NCBI GenBank assembly: GCA_963971405.1
Contig: OZ020487.1
Coordinates: 37,917,039-37,981,038 of the forward strand
DNA from: Psococerastis gibbosa
Lineage: Eukaryota > Arthropoda > Insecta > Psocodea > Psocidae
Direction: 5' to 3'
DNA length: 64,000 nt
The notes below the pieces were generated by a model. That model saw only the letters and a list, made by a program, of their open reading frames with translations, was not told the origin of the DNA and searched no databases. The translations under genes were made by a program, and so were the position numbers. Positions 34,327 through 45,154 of the stretch are shown here, piece after piece. Every line of letters starts with the position of its first letter. Within the stretch, counting starts at the first letter, position 1.

Positions 34327-36473
34327 CTGCGTCATACGTATATAATAAAGAACGTTACTTGAGCCATATTTCAAGTAAAATGCCCACTAAGCTATCGTGT
34401 CAAATTCTGTAAATCTATTCCAAAGTTCGTGATTATGCATTGGTTTCATGCGAACTAGAACCAGGCTTTGTGCTTCTGTCTTAGATGGAAATAGCCTAGT
34501 ATTGCTTCGTCCCTCTACATCTAGTACCTAAGCAGAAGCAATCTGCTACAGGTATAGAACTCAGGATTTATACGCTTAGTAGCATTTAAAGTATAAATAA
34601 AAGTGCCTAGTCTATAATTCTTAAGAGCAGCACAGAAAATTAGGTTACCTTTGCCTAGTTGAGTAGTGCTTGTCGGAGTTTGGGTGGTTGTGATTATTGG
34701 TGACGAAGGACCGGAAATTACTGGTGAGCCGACAGCAGGAACTTGATTTCTAAATTTTAGGTCGAGTTTTTGCCCTGGTAGTCGTTCTGGAGCAGGTGTT
34801 GTTGTCGGATCTTCTGGAGCTGCGCCAATAGTTAATGATTGTTATTATTTATTATTATTATTATAAATACTGTATGACATTTCACTTTCCATTGTATTGA
34901 TACTTATCATATCTTTGGACTTTGGGGTTTCTTCTATTAGAGTAGTAGGAAGTGTATTGGCGATAGACTTAGGCCACGAGGGCCCATAAAACTGCCAAGG
35001 GCAACGCGACTATAAAGCCAGATCTTTAGCGAAATTTGCTATAGCTGTAGGACTTATATTCACCACGGGGGATCAAGTTGTCTTATTAGTTTTGTTTAAA
35101 GAAACTCTTTAATACTTACGAAAACCGACGTAGATATTCTTCATGCTGATGATTTTAAAGGATCCATTCTGATCAGTAGCATAAACTGTGATGCGGTAAT
35201 ATCCGTCAGCCGTAATAAATCCATATTCTCCGTTAATAATACCATTTTCATCTGAAACAATACATGTCACTTAATATTCAATACTGTACGGTTTATTCAG
35301 TAAAATGCTGTGCATTTGTAGCAACTTCGTGCTGAGTAGGGCCTTTAGCATTAAATTAAAAAAAAAAAATGAAGGTAGGTAGAAATTTTACAAAAGATCT
35401 TTAATCGGATTGAAACAGTGCAATATTTCAGTTTCATTATACTTCAACAGATACAGATTATTCTAATTCTAATTCTACAGATGATTTTTTAAATTAACCT
35501 GGGATTAAAAATCGGAAAGTTAATTTTTCAATGGAAAGTGTTCTTCAAATTGGTTTTGTAACTTTTGTTTGCATTTTTAGCCCCAATAATAAGTTAATAC
35601 TAAACGACATAGTAGACCCACAGTTCCGTGATTTTCTGGAATTAGGGCCATGCAACTATTGTCATTGCATTGAAGGGGGGGGGGGGGGGGGCGCAATATA
35701 ACAACCAATTTCTCTGTTGACTACCGTATGCTCAGAATAGGAATTGTTGAAATACATATTATGGGATTGAATTCTTGTTACCTTTTTCTTAACTCCCGTA
35801 CTTACTTCGTTAAGTCGAGTTAACCCCTATTACAATGTCAACGGTAAGCATACTTTGGCTTGCCCATTGGCACTTGTAGTCGGTGTGGGATGACATTGAG
35901 GAGTGAACCAGAAGCCAGAGATTCAATCGGAAACAATAGTAGTAGTTAGTGTTTGTCGGGTTAATAACGACTTAGGCCTCATATTTGGGCCCATAGAGCG
36001 ACCCCGACTTGACTGTCCTATGCCAGCCCATAGGACAGTGGACCTCCTGATTATAGTGGATTCCGAACCACTTGGGAAAAACAGTGAAGTCACACGATTA
36101 GTTCGGAGGTGACCAGAACAAGTCCTACCATGTTTCCCCACTGGCACTGTGCACACGACCAAGTTATCTGCAGCTTTGATCCTGCTCTGCTCTGCTGGAT
36201 TCAACTTGGTATGGCGGCCGGCCATCGGAAACAATAACAATATAATGTTCGAAAAACGATGGGGACGTTGGCAGGACAAATTTCAATGGGTCCATTTTCG
36301 TCCGTAAAAAGGCTTTTCATAATAATATAATTACCCTTTTCCTCTTTTCGATGCTGGTATCCTTGTATATTGAAGCCGAATTTGTAGGGCCTGTTTTCAT
36401 CGGTTGTTTTGTCGGTTTGGCAAACTGCTAAGGCTAGGACACATGCCAAAATCAACCAAACTCCTTTGACCAT
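33440..36473 (-). CDS. Secreted cuticle protein resembling l(3)mbn (4 exons)
   Basis: Exons on the minus strand, in order 36473-36335, 35251-35120, 34819-34649 and 34326-33440, join in frame to 442 residues. Residues 1-18 ([18 protein letters not shown]) are a clear signal peptide. Residues about 30-85 form a chitin_bind_4-like domain ([20 protein letters not shown], then EYGFITADG and ITVYATD). The middle, about 100-350, is Thr/Pro then Gln/Asn/Ser/Gly-rich low complexity with repeated KPPSSFGA units. A second, weaker chitin-binding-like domain closes the protein ([15 protein letters not shown]...[14 protein letters not shown]). The layout matches insect l(3)mbn cuticle proteins, so an extracellular chitin-matrix role is inferred. 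The family name is from memory and less sure than the domain call. Confidence 0.85.
34649..34819 (-). CDS. l(3)mbn-like exon 3 (Thr/Pro linker)
   Basis: It follows GGCGCAG and encodes [16 protein letters not shown], then a Ser/Thr/Pro linker ending TSTTQLGK before GTAACC. Both phases agree with the neighbouring exons. Confidence 0.82.
35120..35251 (-). CDS. l(3)mbn-like exon 2 (first chitin-binding domain)
   Basis: It follows TTGTTTCAG and encodes [32 protein letters not shown] and MKNIYVGF before a GTAAGT donor. This is the most conserved part of the protein. Confidence 0.88.
35815..36310. repeat. Dispersed repeat interrupted by the 5S-like SINE
   Basis: 35819-35938 and 36224-36290 match 25300-25500 (TACAATGTCAA...AAGCAT, GACATTGAGGAGTGAACC, CGTTGGCAGG, TTCAATGGG), placing the SINE insertion later. 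Confidence 0.55.
35939..36223 (-). mobile_element. SINE with 5S rRNA-like head, 13-bp TSD
   Basis: 285 bp flanked by ATCGGAAACAATA (35926-35938 and 36224-36236). Read on the minus strand, the head GGCCGCCATACCAAGTTGAA and the following GATCAAAGCTGCAG...GGTCGTG...AGTGCC...GGGGAAAC follow the order of 5S rRNA (GCCATACCA, GTTGAA, GATC, GGTCG, AGTACTT, GGGAGAC). The 3' tail is ACTACTAC. It lies in intron 1 of the l(3)mbn-like gene. The 5S origin is inferred by eye. Confidence 0.7.
36335..36473 (-). CDS. l(3)mbn-like exon 1 (signal peptide)
   Basis: The ATG at 36473 begins the signal peptide. An in-frame reading upstream exists, but TTTCAG directly before this ATG looks like an acceptor, so a short 5' UTR intron is possible. 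The donor GTAATT begins at 36334. Confidence 0.85.
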
Positions 36474-36569
36474 CTGAAACATCACATCAGTGTAATACTG
36501 AAAGAGAGCACTGCCCGATAGCTGCAGAAGAACTAGGAGGATTGTTACCTCCATTAGTAGGTCAGTTAG

Positions 36570-36785
36570 TCATGACATGTAGAGTAGTGGTACGGACTCT
36601 GACTTTCACCGAGAGGTTGCTGGTTTGAGTCCCACACAACGTACATTTTCTGGCCATGCTTCGGAGGGCATGTAAAGCAGGTGGTCCCTGGTCTTCCTTG
36701 TTGAGTGTAAGAGAGGACTCTATAGCCCTAACTCCGCTAGGTTGGCTTAGTAATAGAAACAACAAAAAGTCCTTATTTATTTATT
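36570..36785 (+). mobile_element. tRNA-like SINE family 1
   Basis: Head with a degenerate A box (GTAGAGTAGTGGTACGG) and B box (GGTTTGAGTCC). The body has GCCATGCTTCGGAGGGCATG and TATAGCCCTAACTCCGC; the tail is AAAAAGTCCTTATTTATT. Confidence 0.8.
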
Positions 36786-37023
36786 AGTGTCCTGTTTTAC
36801 TCTTTGGATTGTACATGGTTGTCTAACCAAAAATTTGAAGGAATGATATACTGTGTGCCTTACTAACTTAAAGGTTTTTTTGTGAATGACATTGTGGCTT
36901 AGCCATACTATCCTGTAAAGTGAATGTTCATTCCAAACTATACTACAAACTTAAAAACACCTTTTTAATTAAAAGACAATAACGGTTCATACGCATGAAC
37001 TTCAAAAATGTTATTCCCCTTTG

Positions 37024-37216
37024 GCGATTTTAATTCATATTTGATTTTGTCATTGACGTTTGTTTTAAGGAGACTATTATGTAGATACTTAACTTATCTA
37101 TTATAAATTAAGTTATAATAGATAAGTTAAGTATCTACCTAATAGTCTCCTTAAAACAAAACAAACAAAAAATCTCAAATCACAAATGAAGTAAATTCGC
37201 CGATGGAATTGCCGCA
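37024..37216. mobile_element. MITE family B copy, left tip lost
   Basis: The left end starts at GGCGATTTTAATTC, lacking the GGCGGCTATTCCACC tip. The right end GATGGAATTGCCGC is present. Core as in the copy at 28208. Confidence 0.78.
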
Positions 37217-38459
37217 CACACGATAATATTTATTTGATGCCATATTAATTTAATCGAAGAAATATTTGCAATTTATACGAATTGAATCTATCTCATTACA
37301 CGGTCCAATTTTTCTTCGATTCATATTTATTGGATCAAATATTGCCAATATTCAGGAGTGTAAATTACAAGTGTGTCAATTTTTATGCATACCCGTACAT
37401 ACGTATGCCTACCTGCTGCTAATCATTCAAAATGGGGCACAACGTTATAATGCTATAGGTATTTCATACTTCAGTTGAATACGAGCCAATAAGTTAGCTT
37501 TAAATTTTGCGTTTGTAATTTAATTAGCGGTCTCGTGTGTTTGAATCAAGTGTTGATTGTATCGTCCGCTATATAGTGAGTTAGCAAATATTTCATTCGG
37601 AGATGACCAAATTGGATAGTAGGGCCCAAGAAACAATGATGTTACATCCTTATGGTATGCATGAAGTAACATTAAACTCCCATATGAGTATAGGGTACCC
37701 ATAGTTCTCTTTATACCGCGCACTAAAATATTTTCACACATCGGCGGATTTTTTATGTTTAGTGGGTGTAAAATTTTTGTGATTTGTAAGTGTTTTCATT
37801 CATGTCCATTCCTCTGCGGAAGTTACAGTATATGGTTATAGCTCTTTTTTACTGCCAGAGTGGCAGTCGTACTAGGCTCCTGTCTGGGCACTAATTTTAC
37901 CCCTTTAAGCCTTGAGGTATACATTTAATTTTTAATTAATTAAAAAATACGTGGTGCTAAACTTTTCAATGAAAAAATTCATTTGTATGTGGGTTAATGA
38001 GTGACCCGATGTCCCTGAAAGGGATAAGCAGAAATTGCTTGTTTTGATACAGTTGGAGGACGTCTGGGACAATTGTCTCTGTGAGAAAAAAGATGAGTAA
38101 TCTAAGCAAAGTGCGTTATGAGACTGACCATGCCAAGCATCTATGAGTGGGGTCGTTGGCAGAAGAGTGATTTTACAGATCATGGGACCTCTGTTTACAA
38201 CCTAGTGTAGAATAACTTTTTATGACTGATGGAATTTGGTAATTGTGTGAGGCGGTTCGTGAGTTGCTCCATTACGGTAGGAATACCCAAACCATGGCGA
38301 AGTAAACAAATTAATGACGACTTAGTTTACATACCTCAACTAAGAAAGTGCAAGCAAACCAAAGAGAATCCCCACTGAGGAATAAGTAATAAATACTTAG
38401 GTAAAATAGTGAAAAACTATTTATAAACATTTTTTTCGTTGGCCTGTGTAATCTAGAGA
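37217..38459. other. No feature seen
   Basis: Short frames only, none with recognisable domains or splice partners. Confidence 0.4.
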
Positions 38460-38735
38460 ATCTAGTTGAACCTTGTGCCTGCGGTGGGCGGCAGCTCGAC
38501 CCTTCGGGGTCTCGCATTGGGCATTACGCAGCTCGCCCCTTCGGGGCTCGCATGACACAACTTAAATTTCCGGAATTTTCTAATTTCGCAATTTTTTAAA
38601 TTTTTTCTTTCATAAGAACCTTCTCCAGACAATAACAAAACAAACACAAAAAACAAAAAAATAGTGAAATCGGTCCAGCCGTTCACGCGTGATGCCGTGA
38701 CATAGGGATAGAGGGATTCATTTTTATATATCTTC
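38460..38735. repeat. Dispersed element 3' end with TTCG hairpins
   Basis: Two short hairpins with TTCG loops (GACCCTTCGGGGTC, GCCCCTTCGGGGC) are followed by ACCTTCTCCAGACAATAAC and AAATCGGTCCAGCCGTTCAC. The second half recurs at 41405-41520 in the same orientation, so it is a dispersed non-LTR tail. Confidence 0.5.
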
Positions 38736-39179
38736 TTAAATTGGGGAAATATGTTAATAGTGTACTGTTCGCCCAGAAGAGTTTGCAAATGCACAATAGA
38801 TTTTCCCTTAATGCCTTCCCAAGTCCCGCCTCTCCATGCAATAATCCTAAGCTGCATTTTCAAATCAGATATAACTACTTACCATGTGTTTGTATACACA
38901 AAACTTATGGGGGTTCCATTAAGGTCACAAGTGGACATTGCTTATACCTAGCTGTGGCGAAACCGCTAGTCAAGAAGCAAAACCGGTTATACAGTTGTAA
39001 AGAGCAAGAATAGTGGAAAGTAGCAAAGTGGTTTTAAATTTTTCCAATCCATTTTTTCCCCGCGAAAATTGCCCCCGAAAAACGCGTTTTTTCGTCGAAA
39101 ATTGGCATTTTTTCGAGATGCTGCACATTTTTACTTTTTGAGTTATCCAGAAGCAGTCAGGTATGTCATAGATGGGAGA

Positions 39180-39350
39180 CTTGGGGGAAAAGTTATTCAA
39201 TAATAATCCAATAATATAATTCAATACAATAATGCCATGTTACAGCGTTTTCTTAAGTCCATATCGCAAGGCAAGGGCCCGTGTGCGACTTATACTATCT
39301 GGCTATGGTGGGAGGGAGGGGGGGGGGGGTGTTTACGGGGTGGTATACTT
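39180..39350 (-). repeat. 3' UTR/tail of the LINE
   Basis: Minus-strand sequence after the reverse transcriptase stop holds a G/C homopolymer (39308-39330) and ends in repeats of TATTG/GAATTATA, as expected for the tail of a non-LTR element. Confidence 0.45.
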
Positions 39351-41265
39351 TTATGTTGGTAGTAGTTCGGTCTTTATCCATTGTGTAACTGCTCTTTTGA
39401 AACAATTGAAGTTTTTTAATGACTTTATTTGGATTGGTAGTTTATTGTAATAGGATATGCCTATATATTCAGATTGGTGTTGAGATCTTGTGGTTCGAAC
39501 AGTTTGTTGTGTGAAAGGATGTGTGTGGAGCCATCTTGTGTTGTGTGAGTGTTGTACAGATTTTGTACAGTTTTGTTTTTGATTGCGTACTAATATTATT
39601 GAGTTTTTTATATATAATTGTTTAACGTCTAGGACATCCGCTAAAATGTATAGGTCTTTTGTTGGATATAATGTCCCCTTTTTATGTATAATTTTTAGGA
39701 TTGTTCTTTGGACGGTATTGACTTTGTCCGTTACATTTTGGTAGGCACCTCCCCAGGCTGATATTGCATATGTTAGATGGGATTCCGCTATAGCGTAATA
39801 AAAGGATTTAATTAGAGGTTCTTGTGCAACGTTACGAAGTTGGACAAATTTATATATAGTTTTTCTTAGTTTGTTGGCAACCAATTGAGTATGGGGTTCC
39901 CATTTCAATTGTTCATCTATTATGATGCCTAAGTATTTCGTGTTTTCAGTTTGGACTATGTTTTCTATGGATAAATTGTTGGTACAAGCGTCTCTTTTTG
40001 ACGAAAAATCAACAAATACGGTCTTTTCCAGGTTTAACGATAATCTATTTTTTTCTAACCATTGTTTGATTAAGTTAAATTCTGAGTTGGCTAGTGTGTA
40101 TAAATCATGATATGTATCCGCTATGCAGGTGATACAGGTGTCATCGGCAAAAGCAATTATTGATTCGAATCTATTTGTTTCTAATAAATCATTTAGATAT
40201 AAATTGAATAATAATGGTGCTAATACTGTGCCTTGTGGAACTCCGAGTGACATTATTTGTTCCGTGCTTATTGTATTGTTGATTTTTGTGCATTGTTTTC
40301 TATTCGTTAAGTAATTTTTGATGAGATCCCCAGCTATGCCCCTGATCCCTAGTTTGTTAAGTTTTTCAAGTAGCCGTGCGTGGGGTATTGTGTCGAAGGC
40401 TTTTTTGAGATCCAGAAAAATTGTCAAACAATGTCTTCTTTTTTCGCGGGCTTCGTGGAGTGTTTTTAGTAATTTGTTGATGGCGTCACTTGTGCTCATT
40501 TTTTTTCTAAATCCAAACTGATTTCTTGATACAAGTTTAAACTGATCACAGAATTGGTATATTTTCTGGTGGATTATTTTTTCAAATATTTTACTTATGT
40601 TGGATAGCAGTAATTATTGATATCTGAGCGGTCTCCTTGTTTGAAACATGGTATAATGATAGCCTTCTTTAGAGCGTTTGGAAATATTCCTGTATTTAGT
40701 GTCTTGTTTATAATATGTGCTAATATTTTGCTGATATTTGGTGCTGTTATTTTTAATGTTGCTATAGAAATTTCATCATAACCCACGCTATAACCTTTTT
40801 TCATGTTTTTTATTATGTCCTGAACGTCTTCGTGTGATATCGGGGTCAGAAATATAGTATTAGGCTTATAACTTATTTCCACTTCAGGCGTTGGTATGGC
40901 TGTTATATTGTTTGCTAGGGAATGACCAATGTTTGTGAAATATTCATTAAATGTGTTTGCTGCAAGTTGTGGATCGTCTTTCACGTTTATCTTTCTGTTT
41001 TCAGTTTTTATGGAGTCTATTTGTTTCTTTTGTGAGCTATTCTTTCCTGAGAGTGTTAGTTCATTGACAATTTTCCATGTTTTTCTTACATCGTTTTTTG
41101 ACTCTTGGAGTTTAGTTTTATAGTAGTTGTTCTTTTTTTTCCTTTATTTTAATTTTCAGTGTTTTGCTGAATTTGTTCTTATGTTTTATTAGTATGCTAT
41201 TATACGGTTGTCTTTTGCATTGTTCATGGAGTTTATCTCTGTATCTGATATAAGTTGGTCAAAGG
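39351..41265 (-). pseudogene. 5'-truncated, frameshifted non-LTR retrotransposon reverse transcriptase
   Basis: Read on the minus strand from about 41265 to 39351. The piece 40984-40595 carries the fingers region (DIINKTLNTGIFPNALKKAI). The piece 40499-39351 carries the palm motifs: FLDLKKAFDTIPH, GVPQGTVLAPLLFNLYLNDL, the catalytic FADD box and KYLGI, then the thumb. A small deletion near 40610 breaks the frame between fingers and palm, and another shift lies near 41125. No endonuclease domain is present, so the copy is 5' truncated. The type is jockey/CR1-like; the clade is not certain. The AT-rich 3' end runs to about 39180. Confidence 0.88.
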
Positions 41266-41404
41266 TTTACCGAATACCGCTACGATGCAATTTTGGCCGT
41301 AGTGGTTCTGGATTTTTTTTATCGGATTTTCCGCAGTATAGGAATACCAATGTATAGGGTCGAAAATGGAAAAATTAGGCTCTGATTTCGGGAAAAAAGT
41401 CATT

Positions 41405-41520
41405 TTAAATTTTTTTCTAAGAACCTTCTCTTCACAATTTTAAAAAAAAAAAAAAAAAAAAAACTGAAATCGGTCCAGTCCAAGGGAAATAGGGATTCAT
41501 TTTTATAGATAGAGAAGATA
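41405..41520. repeat. Second copy of the tail at 38590-38730
   Basis: It shares CTAAGAACCTTCTC, AAATCGGTCCAG and AGGGATTCATTTTTATA with the first copy, with an A-tract of about 22 between them. Confidence 0.55.
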
Positions 41521-42242
41521 GTATAAGAGCTGCGTGGTGCGAGCAACAGTTTGGAGCTGTTAATGAAGATATGGGCTGTGGCAAATGGAGCCACCTCTTG
41601 GTTATGTAAAGATGTCTAGCTATCTTAAGAAATGATTAATTTATTTCCTCTTTAGATTGACAGTTTAATATTGTAAATTAATAGAAAAACAAAAAATAAT
41701 TTGAGTGGACAGTATCTTAATTCGAAAGTACTTTGTCTACCTTGTCACTTGACACAGTATGATTTATCTATTTTCACACGTTGAGATGGCCGGCCTATAG
41801 CATAAGTAGGTTTGACGTGATTAAGTATCTGGCTGAAAACTGCTAATTTGTTAATATCAAGCAATTATAGTATTTAGGAAAAGTACTTTGGTCGTTTTAT
41901 TCTTGTTATTATATTTGATTCCCTATATTAGGCACGTGCAAGTTTTTTTTTTTAGTAATTTTGTATGTGGCAGAGCTAGATATCCAGGATAGTTCGTCTG
42001 TGTATGGCATCTGTCCAATAACCCACATACGTTTTTGCCTACTCCCGCCTCCCTTGAAGGGTTGGCGCGTTCTGACAGGTTTTAGGCAATAATTGAATGT
42101 CCAATGGACACGGCTCTTTAGACCACTGATACCTTAAGAGACGGCTTCGATGAAATTAACCGATAGATCAGTTTAGGACATTATTTTCATAAATTAAATA
42201 AATAAAAATTGACTTTTGTTGTTCTGAGTTTTAAGTTGTTCT

Positions 42243-42370
42243 GACCCAACCTAGCGGAGTTAGGGATATAAAGCCATCTTTTACACTCAATTAGGGAAGC
42301 CCGGGACCGCCTGCTTTATATGCCCTCCGAACCATGGCTAAACAATGTAAATCCGTAGGTCGCTGGTTCA
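42243..42370 (-). mobile_element. tRNA-like SINE family 1, fragment
   Basis: CCAACCTAGCGGAGTTAGGG through ATGCCCTCCGAACCATGGC. Confidence 0.6.
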
Positions 42371-42662
42371 TATCCGGCTGGAAGGACCAAAAATTGTTTG
42401 ATGTTTGCTTATAATTAATATACATGAGATACTTATATAATTAAATTTCTTTATTCGTACGATATACTAAAAGTGACCAAGAGAAGAGCAACTGTGTTCT
42501 TGTTACAACAAGGATTATGCGGGTCAGGGAAATGTCACGCATGCGCTCCAATAGCAAGTGTGACTTTTTTAATGTAGACGCCTGTGTGTATTGTACTGAA
42601 TCTACAATGGATGAATTGACATTTTAGGCGATATTGAGCGAATTGAGCTGTTATGACTAATA

Positions 42663-42702
42663 CATAGATAGATAGATAGATAGATAGGTAGACAGACAGA
42701 TA
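42663..42702. repeat. GATA/GACA microsatellite
   Basis: About ten 4-base units, GATA changing to GACA. Confidence 0.85.
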
Positions 42703-42719
42703 TTTCGTGTATTTTCTAC

Positions 42720-42885
42720 AGTAGTTGAAGACTCCTACTTTCACCCGAAAGGTGGTTGGTTCGAGTCCCACACTTGCTACATTTTCAGGGCATGTAAAGC
42801 AGGCGGTCCCGGGTTTTCCTAGTAGAGTGTAAGAGAGGGCTTTATAGCCCTAACTCTGCTAGGTTGGCTTAGTAATAGTGCAAAA
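42720..42885 (+). mobile_element. tRNA-like SINE family 1, partial
   Basis: The B box GGTTCGAGTCC and the body are kept; the A-box part is replaced. A GATA microsatellite (42663-42702) lies just upstream. Confidence 0.72.
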
Positions 42886-43336
42886 TGTCAAGTTTTATTT
42901 ATGGCTTAAATTTTTAAGAGAAAATGAGTTTTCATTCTTGACACTGTACTATCTTAGGAAGAATCCGTATTTATTTATTATGCGGGTGCTTGTGTTAAAA
43001 GGTCTATGAAAACTATACAACATCACGATCAGCACATTGAAATGCTAAAGACGTCCTGTAAGGCCATGATACCTATGGGCCAAGGATGCCGCAGAATAAT
43101 TATCGTGATTTAACTTTCCCGCCAAAATAGTCTCTCAACGCCTGCATTGTCGTATTGAAGCGCATCTTCAACCAGTTACACCATTAGTCTTGCTTTGACA
43201 GTTGATATTATCGTTTTTTCTACAGAATGCCATAGTCCGCACCTAGAGGTCTAGGTCTTAAAAGGTTTTGTCCTTGCTCTCTCATGTTTTGGTGGACTTT
43301 TTGATGCATGCTGGATAGGTATCATTTTTCACGTAA

Positions 43337-43522
43337 GGCGGCTAATCCACTTGTCACTTTTTCCCGTCAAATGTGATAAAGAGTCTGCTACCATATTATA
43401 ACTTATTTTATAATAGATAAGTTAAGTATCTACATAATAGTCTCCTTAAATTAAGTTATAATATGGTAGCAGACTCTTTTTAATCAGATTTGTCAGGAAA
43501 AGTGACAAGTGGAATAGCCGTA
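43337..43522. mobile_element. MITE family B copy with variant arms
   Basis: GGCGGCTAATCCACTTGTCAC at the left and GTGACAAGTGGAATAGCCG at the right. The core with AGTCTGCTACCATATTATAA is shared. Confidence 0.82.
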
Positions 43523-44517
43523 TTTACGTCTGCATGCATCAGTTTACGCGCGAATTCAAATCTCCGAAAATTACGATAGCACTGTGCACCTTCCGTGTTA
43601 ATATCTAGGCTACTTAAAAAAAATATTCCGTCTTTTCATAGACGGACGTGGCAAATCCTCGTACAAATTATATACATTTTCCCGATCCCAAAGCATTTGT
43701 CTCTTTGATAGAAAAATTGTATACAGAATTGGCCATAGATATTTTTACCATAAATGTAGTTTGTATCAAAAGAAAGAAGAATAAGTTAACTATATAACGG
43801 TACGGTAGTGGTAGTGGTAGCGGTAGAGGTGCCCCTCTGAACCACAAACTCTAACAAATTGTCCATCAAGGCAGTAAATAAATATATTTGAATTTGAAAG
43901 GTACATAGTGTATATTACAAACCAGCATATTTATTACAGTATATTTGCTTTAAACTCTGTAAAATAATAATTCATTCTTTCAGTTACTCGCATTGAAACA
44001 ATAGCAGACGCAATTATATGTTGACATGTTATTCAGGAGAAAAATGGTTAGAATAGAATATCTCTGTATTGAGTCATAATATGACACAATAGGCGTTAAG
44101 TCAATAAATTAATAAATAAACAAATGAAGTACTTAAAAATAGCCTAGAGCAATATACCTATAGAATCATGAAAATAACACCAGCTGTCTAGTTCTACATC
44201 ATGTCATGTCGCACTCGAAAAGTGACAAGAACATGGAAGGGGTCATATGATGCATGCTTTATTTATTTAATGAGTCAAGAAAAGTGTCCCATATCCATCC
44301 ATCTATTTTTTTATACTATTATTCTGCTAAGGCCGCTTGAGCAGTTTTGCACAAATTGTAAGGTCCTGAGTGCACCAAACAACACATATGGGGTATCTAC
44401 ACATTCCTTAGAACCCCAGATATACTCCTAACACACTCATGCCATATTTGAATGGTTCAGATTTAATTAACTTAAAACTTATGTTTCATGCGCACGCACA
44501 CTGGAAAATTCTGCAAA

Positions 44518-44878
44518 TGGGCTATATCCAAAAACAGTGACGTGGTAGCAGACATTCAAGACTTAGGTTGCGTTTCCACCGATCTCGCATTGCAGAATGC
44601 AAATGACATTGACGGAAATTAGAATTTTTCTTTTTATAGAAATCAATTAAAATGTTTGTACTTAACATATCCCATGACGCCATTTTTTAATTTTAGTTTG
44701 TTCGTTTGTGATTTTACTGTATGATCATTGACCAATTTTAACTATGGCATAGAGGAAAATAAACATTGTCGTCAATTCTGCAATGCGAGGTCGGTGGAAA
44801 CGCCACCTAAGTCTTGAATGTCTGCTACCACGTCACCGTTTTTGGAAATAGCCCTAGCCGGTCAATGGAATGGGCACC
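44518..44878. mobile_element. MITE family A copy, left tip lost
   Basis: The right end GGTCAATGGAATGGGCACC is intact, but the left end starts inside the arm at GGGCTATATCCAAAAACAG. Core is reversed relative to the copy at 16348. Confidence 0.8.
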
Positions 44879-44916
44879 TAACCTGCTATTAAAAATGTAA
44901 ACAAGATAGTTGTATG

Positions 44917-45074
44917 CCTTTGATGGCATAGTGGTAGCTTGTTCATACTTGTGCATGTAATCGGTGACCTGTCGTACCTCAACACAGGTATTACCTACAG
45001 AGGCGGCTGAGGAGGTTATTCGGATGCATGCATTGCATTGTTTGTGTGCGAATATATTTTTTTTTTTTAAAGGG
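44917..45074 (+). mobile_element. tRNA-like SINE family 2
   Basis: A box TGGCATAGTGGTAGC fits the pol III consensus. It is followed by ACTTGTGCATGTAATCGG, CTACAGAGGCGGCTGAGG and GTTTGTGTGCGA, then a T run. Confidence 0.7.
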
Positions 45075-45154
45075 AATGTGATATTCAAAATTGTTTTGTT
45101 TACTTTTTTTAGCCCCAAGACTAAGTTAATACTAAACAGCATAGTAGGCCGATT

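Noticed and set aside
33908..34374. Frames on both strands overlapping l(3)mbn-like exon 4
   Set aside because: Shadows of the low-complexity coding exon.
36201..36554. Minus-strand frame of 117 codons covering l(3)mbn-like exon 1
   Set aside because: It reads through the GTAATT donor into the intron and a repeat; the spliced product continues the cuticle domain perfectly, so the long frame is an artefact. The upstream in-frame ATG lacks support.
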